Origin: Crenotrichaceae bacterium
Lineage (GTDB): Bacteria; Pseudomonadota; Gammaproteobacteria; Methylococcales; DRLZ01
Direction: 5' to 3'
NCBI GenBank assembly: GCA_011322755.1
Contig: DRLZ01000308.1
Coordinates: 1-8,664 of the forward strand
DNA: 8,664 nt
This document shows positions 6,801 through 8,664 of the stretch, one piece after another. Below the pieces are notes generated by a model. It was not told the DNA's origin. It searched no databases and saw only the letters and a list, made by a program, of their open reading frames with translations. Every line of letters begins with the position of its first letter. The stretch's first letter is position 1. The position numbers and the translations under genes were made by a program.

Positions 6801-8122
6801 CTTTGCTGGGTCCAGTTAACAGTTAAAGTTGATGGAGCGGGTAATCCGTCATCAGTTACGCTTGCAGTTAGACTGGCATTGGCAGGTAACACAACGGACT
6901 GATCTTGTCCTGCGTTCACGACAGGTGCCTGATTCGATGGCGAACTGCCATCTGTCTCGATATGCCCCATATCCGGGGCTGTTCCATTGAATGCGCTGGC
7001 TGGTATAACAAGCACAGTTTCGCCGTTATGCTGGTAAGACGCCGTTCCTGCATCAATTGCCGGACTGGATGCGGTGATTTCATCGTTGACATCGAGAAGA
7101 GGATCCTGATTAACATCGAAGCTCGTATCAATGTTGGTTTCCGAAACATCCTGACCGTTTCCAAAAAACAGATTGTATACAGCAATTGATGTACCGTCTA
7201 CACGCTTTAAGGCGATGTTCGTAGTATTCACAAACAGGTTATTCAGTGCAATTAGATTGTTACCACCTGTAATGCCGTGGTTGTTACTCACAAAGGTGTT
7301 GTTGGTCACTAAAACGCGTTCTTCAAGATCAGCGCCTTCAAAATTCTGTATCGTTTGTGTACTCAGACCAAGTCCAGCAAAAGCATTACCAGTAATCAGA
7401 TTGCCTTCAATCCGGAAAACCCTGTCAGACACAACCCCGGCTGTTTGAATCAGCTGTATACCATCCTCGGCGTTATCCTTAATGATGTTGTTGAGGATGT
7501 TAATTTTCAGACCAAGATTGTGTGAAGTTAAACGGACTTCGATGCCATCATCTGCATTGTCATGTAAATAAGAGTCGACAATGGTGACTGATGCGGGTCC
7601 ATCCAGGTCAACGGCATCATCCCGATTGTGGTCAATTTCGCAGTTGCTTACCAGGCTGACGAGCTCACTACCTGAGGCGGAATAGTCAACCGCGTCGTTC
7701 GTGTCGGTGACCCTGCAATTCAGTAATTGTAATGGCCCCTGGATATCCAAACCATTATTGGCATTCCGGATGGTGAAACCCTGAATGGTGGTGCCAACTC
7801 CGACGCTTGATTTGATGAATATGGTGTCATTTGGTCGGCCACCACCATCAATGATGGTCTGGGCTATAAAATTGCTGTCTCCACTATCAATGAAATGAGA
7901 GGCAAGCGTGATCGTCTTGTTCTCAAGTACCAGGTTCTCAGCATACGTGCCAGGCGCTACACGGACAATGTCTCCATCATCCGCCGCATCTATCGCTAAC
8001 TGAATCGTGGCAAAGCCTGTCGGGACATTAAGGGTGCTGGCGCTGATACAATGACTCGGTGTCATTAATACAGATGCAAATATAAAAATTCTTTTAATCA
8101 GCGATTGTTGTTTACTTTTCAT
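3899..8122 (-). CDS. Large exported modular protein: beta-helix, PKD-like, Ig-like and DNRLRE/CBM96-like repeats
   Basis: This is a 1407-residue secreted or surface protein of unproved function. Residues 1-29 are a Sec signal peptide (basic SLIKR, core IFIFASVLM, cleavage probably after CISA). Residues 30-390 form a right-handed parallel beta-helix: GFATIQLAIDAADDGDIVRV and APGTYAENL open it, rungs include NGLDIQG, DDAVDLDG, DDGIEV and EDGIQL, and SPAIDAGT...DMGHIE closes it as in many bacterial beta-helix proteins. Residues 398-487 are a PKD-like domain. DNRLRE/CBM96-like jelly-roll modules, built around DDVEE, LDLV, NQT(I/V)G and ITGTGKR, lie at 497-668, 957-1130 and 1232-1405. Ig-like domains lie at about 675-763, 767-853, 861-947 and 1137-1223. 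No LPXTG, PEP-CTERM, autotransporter barrel or type IX tail is seen; the last module runs to the stop. It could be a glycan-binding adhesin or a carbohydrate-active enzyme, but catalytic residues are not recognised in the helix. A stop nine bases before the ATG fixes the start. Confidence 0.92.
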   Translation of the reverse strand: MKSKQQSLIKRIFIFASVLMTPSHCISASTLNVPTGFATIQLAIDAADDGDIVRVAPGTYAENLVLENKTITLASHFIDSGDSNFIAQTIIDGGGRPNDTIFIKSSVGVGTTIQGFTIRNANNGLDIQGPLQLLNCRVTDTNDAVDYSASGSELVSLVSNCEIDHNRDDAVDLDGPASVTIVDSYLHDNADDGIEVRLTSHNLGLKINILNNIIKDNAEDGIQLIQTAGVVSDRVFRIEGNLITGNAFAGLGLSTQTIQNFEGADLEERVLVTNNTFVSNNHGITGGNNLIALNNLFVNTTNIALKRVDGTSIAVYNLFFGNGQDVSETNIDTSFDVNQDPLLDVNDEITASSPAIDAGTASYQHNGETVLVIPASAFNGTAPDMGHIETDGSSPSNQAPVVNAGQDQSVVLPANASLTASVTDDGLPAPSTLTVNWTQQSGPDTATIITPNGADTAVSFPTAGTYVFRLTATDTALSAFDEVTVNVTTTGGSTTTRWIPITAGGDDVEEKSTQTVITGSTDLDLVRSGDNQTVGLRFNELDIPQGATIVSASIQFTASGIRSESTNLTIEGEATGNAAVFAKINGNVSSRSRTIASVSWTPSTWSIIGEAGINQQTPDISSIIQEIINQPGWAINNSAVILITGTGKRDAHSFEGNPSAAPVLHIEFLQGNANQTPVVSITTPANGSRITVGDSINFTGTGTDTEDGDVAASLQWTSSLDGVIGSGASFSTNTLSEGTHTITATAIDSDALTGSDSIVLAVTAINTPPTSVIIQPANGSTFTVADNIHFTGTGTDTEDGDVTASLQWTSNLDGIIGSGASFSMNTLSEGIHIITATATDSGALTGTSSITITVSAPGNTAPTALITAPASGTSITAGDSITFTGTGNDPEDGVLTSSLKWMSNRDGMIGSGGSFSVSSLSEGTHTITITATDSGALTGTDSITVTVLPSSTATTTLWIPVAGRSDDVEERPSGTVVIGSGDLDLVLSGGNQTIGLRFNNVTIPQASTIVNAYVQFTASGIRSETTDLTIEGEAVDNAATFDNTSGNVSNRARTTASVDWLNVPAWTAIGDTGLAQRTPKLTSIIQEIVDRGSWTVNNALAVIITGTGKREAVSFEANPSEAPVLHVEYLDEGVNLPPTAKIVSPADGTSITAGDSITFTGTGNDPEDGVLTSSLKWTSNLDGIIGSGGSFSVSSLSEGTHTITATATDSGALTGTDSITVTVLPPSAGTTTLQIAIAAGNDDVEERPSGTVVIGSIDLDLVRSGDNQTIGMRFNNVAIPQGSTIVNAYIQFTAAKTRSEQTDLVFEAEAVDNAVIFNNATSNVSNRARTTANVDWSNIPAWTTIGDAGIDHQTPDLTSIVQEIVDRPNWVSNNALAVIVTGTGKREAVSFEANPSEAPVLHVEYSN
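3908..4429 (-). repeat. DNRLRE/CBM96-like module, copy C (residues 1232-1405)
   Basis: This is the third and C-terminal copy of the ~174-residue module. It contains DDVEERPSGTVVIGS, LDLVRSGDNQTIGMRFNN, RARTTANVDW and VTGTGKREAVSFEANPSEAP. By eye it shares roughly three quarters of residues with copy B. The central patch differs most: AAKTRSEQTDLVFEAEA here replaces ASGIRSETTDLTIEGEA. The gene ends directly after it with VEYSN, so nothing follows to anchor the protein. Confidence 0.8.
3909..4682 (-). repeat. 828-base-period tandem duplication, C-terminal unit
   Basis: This unit (last Ig-like domain plus DNRLRE copy C) repeats at 4737-5510 with an exact 828-base (276-codon) offset, for example TATTCCACATGC at 3909 and 4737, and GCACGGTAAC at 4453 and 5281. 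The interdomain linkers beyond 4682 and 5510 do not match. Within the unit, 4453-4682 is nearly identical to its partner while the DNRLRE half is less so. Confidence 0.9.
4733..5254 (-). repeat. DNRLRE/CBM96-like module, copy B (residues 957-1130)
   Basis: This is the second module copy, starting LWIPVAGRSDDVEERPSG and ending PVLHVEYL. It shares the N-terminal WIP-x-AG opening with copy A and the EAVSFEANPSEAP ending with copy C. The first ~60 bases at its low-coordinate end differ from copy C at only two positions, whereas the middle has diverged clearly. Confidence 0.8.
4737..5510 (-). repeat. 828-base-period tandem duplication, N-terminal unit
   Basis: This is the partner of 3909-4682 and encodes the third Ig-like domain plus DNRLRE copy B. 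Over the Ig part (5281-5510 against 4453-4682) I count seven differences in 230 bases, about 97 percent identity. The length is a multiple of three, so gain or loss of a unit would keep the frame. Confidence 0.9.
6119..6634 (-). repeat. DNRLRE/CBM96-like module, copy A (residues 497-668)
   Basis: This is the first and most diverged copy: RWIPITAGGDDVEEKSTQTV, SIQFTASGIRSESTNLTIEG, then ITGTGKRDAHSFEGNPSAAP. The invariant framework (DDVEE, DLDLVRSGDNQT, RSxT, W...G..G...QTPD, SIIQEI, ITGTGKR) defines the module by comparison with copies B and C. It is separated from copy B by three Ig-like domains rather than one. Confidence 0.8.
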
Positions 8123-8126
8123 CCTT
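8123..8126 (-). promoter_or_regulatory. AAGG directly abutting the start codon of the large exported protein
   Basis: On the minus strand the sequence is ATAACCAAGGATG, so the only Shine-Dalgarno-like string touches the ATG with no spacer, where five to nine bases are usual. An upstream GGA at -12 to -10 could serve instead, weakly. In-frame TAA at -9 excludes an earlier start, and the next Met (residue 20) would destroy the signal peptide. Confidence 0.35.
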
Positions 8127-8546
8127 GGTTATCCAGTTTTTTCGGAAGCATTTAACTGATTTATAGTTACAATAAAACATCTCGCAGTCTAGTAAAGCAT
8201 CACAGTGTAATCCAATGTAGATCCTGCTTCAGGTTAACATCATTTTGGAGAGCTACTGTAGTGAATAATTACGTTTTCAGTGTTAATCTACGGGTTATCC
8301 TTACAAAATATTATCTATAACGACGTGTATTTTCAGCAATCTTAGTTTTTCTTCATCCAGATTAAATCCTGTTGTAGCTAGCATTGTTTGGGATGGAGCA
8401 TGACTTTTATAAAAAACTGCTATAAAGTTAATCACTAACAACTTGTTAAGTCTCATAAGCCATTCTTACCTAAAAAGCGGACAATAGACCATTTGCATAT
8501 GTGTTATTGTGGTGGTTCTTGAACTTATGCTCATTAGACCAGGAAC
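8123..8546. other. 424-base AT-rich intergenic region
   Basis: This region lies between the start of the large exported protein and the IS end, so it should hold that gene's promoter. On the minus strand I see AT-rich strings such as AACTATAAAT near 8160 but no well-spaced -35/-10 pair. A 19-codon plus-strand frame (GTG at 8261, TAA at 8318-8320) has GGAG upstream but no recognisable content. An imperfect inverted repeat around 8404-8428 (ACTTTTATA / TATAAAGT) could be an operator or chance. No gene is supported. Confidence 0.5.
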
Positions 8547-8664
8547 TGTAGTGGTCAAGTAATATTGGCCACGGACTTAAGGTCATTCCAGTAATTTAGT
8601 TCAGCGACATTTGGCGCTTTACCCGCATTATGTTGATGCGGCCTTACTTGACTGTAATAACCAA
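8547..8664 (-). mobile_element. End of an IS3-like insertion sequence (runs off right edge)
   Basis: The element edge is placed at TGTAGTGGTCAAGTAA starting at 8547; it begins with TG as IS3-family ends do. The transposase stop codon lies inside this putative terminal repeat, giving TGACCACTACA on the minus strand, the compact arrangement usual for insertion sequences. The other terminal repeat is beyond the window, so the inverted repeat and target duplication cannot be confirmed. The IS sits about 420 bases upstream of the large exported protein gene and points toward it, so read-through or an outward promoter could affect that gene. Confidence 0.6.
8555..8664 (-). CDS. Transposase (integrase core) C-terminus, partial
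   Basis: The last 35 codons are visible, reading GYYSQVRPHQHNAGKAPNVA then ELNYWNDLKSVANIT and stop at 8555-8557. YY-x-x-VRPHQ followed by a Gly/Pro-containing stretch matches the end of DDE integrase cores of the IS3/IS481 type, where Y-N-x-x-RPHQ is typical; such enzymes cut and join the element's ends. The catalytic Asp/Asp/Glu residues lie outside the window, so activity cannot be judged. Family assignment rests on this short motif and on the adjoining terminal sequence. Confidence 0.6.
   Translation of the reverse strand, partial: GYYSQVRPHQHNAGKAPNVAELNYWNDLKSVANIT

Noticed and set aside
8261..8320. 19-codon plus-strand frame with upstream GGAG
   Set aside because: It is very short, starts with GTG, has no recognisable motif, and lies in AT-rich DNA where such frames arise by chance.

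Overview
The window reads as the chromosome of a Gram-negative, probably marine or freshwater proteobacterium. This rests on a Neisseria-type bile-acid/sodium symporter homologue, a bacterial single-domain lipoxygenase, a giant Sec-exported beta-helix/Ig protein and an IS3-like transposon end. Species cannot be fixed from the sequence. Gene density is low around the two large minus-strand genes, with intergenic stretches of about 780 and 420 bases, which fits an accessory or flexible region.

Layout. Bases 2-100 (+) look like the tail of an unidentified protein. Bases 185-1120 (+) encode a BASS-family transporter in which all sodium-site residues known from the Neisseria meningitidis homologue are kept at identical residue numbers; that match also supports its TTG start. 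It converges on a lipoxygenase gene at 1178-3115 (-), which has the full His/His/His/Asn iron-ligand set but a valine instead of the usual isoleucine at the metal-binding C-terminus. Bases 3116-3898 have no intact gene. They hold a start-less 66-codon minus-strand reading frame with a Cys-x5-Arg (CVDSMDRT) motif and a tRNA D-arm look-alike.

Bases 3899-8122 (-) encode a 1407-residue exported modular protein: signal peptide, right-handed parallel beta-helix, one PKD-like domain, then four Ig-like domains interspersed with three copies of a roughly 170-residue DNRLRE/CBM96-like module. The last Ig+DNRLRE pair is a tandem duplication with an 828-base period. Bases 8123-8546 are AT-rich and apparently non-coding. 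From 8547 to the right edge lies the end of an IS3-like insertion sequence, with the last 35 codons of its transposase on the minus strand.

No shared pathway is proved. Possible links, as inference only: the transporter handles amphipathic organic anions, the lipoxygenase oxidises polyunsaturated fatty acids, and the modular protein probably binds surface glycans. All three could serve interaction with a host or other organisms, but each gene appears to be its own transcription unit.
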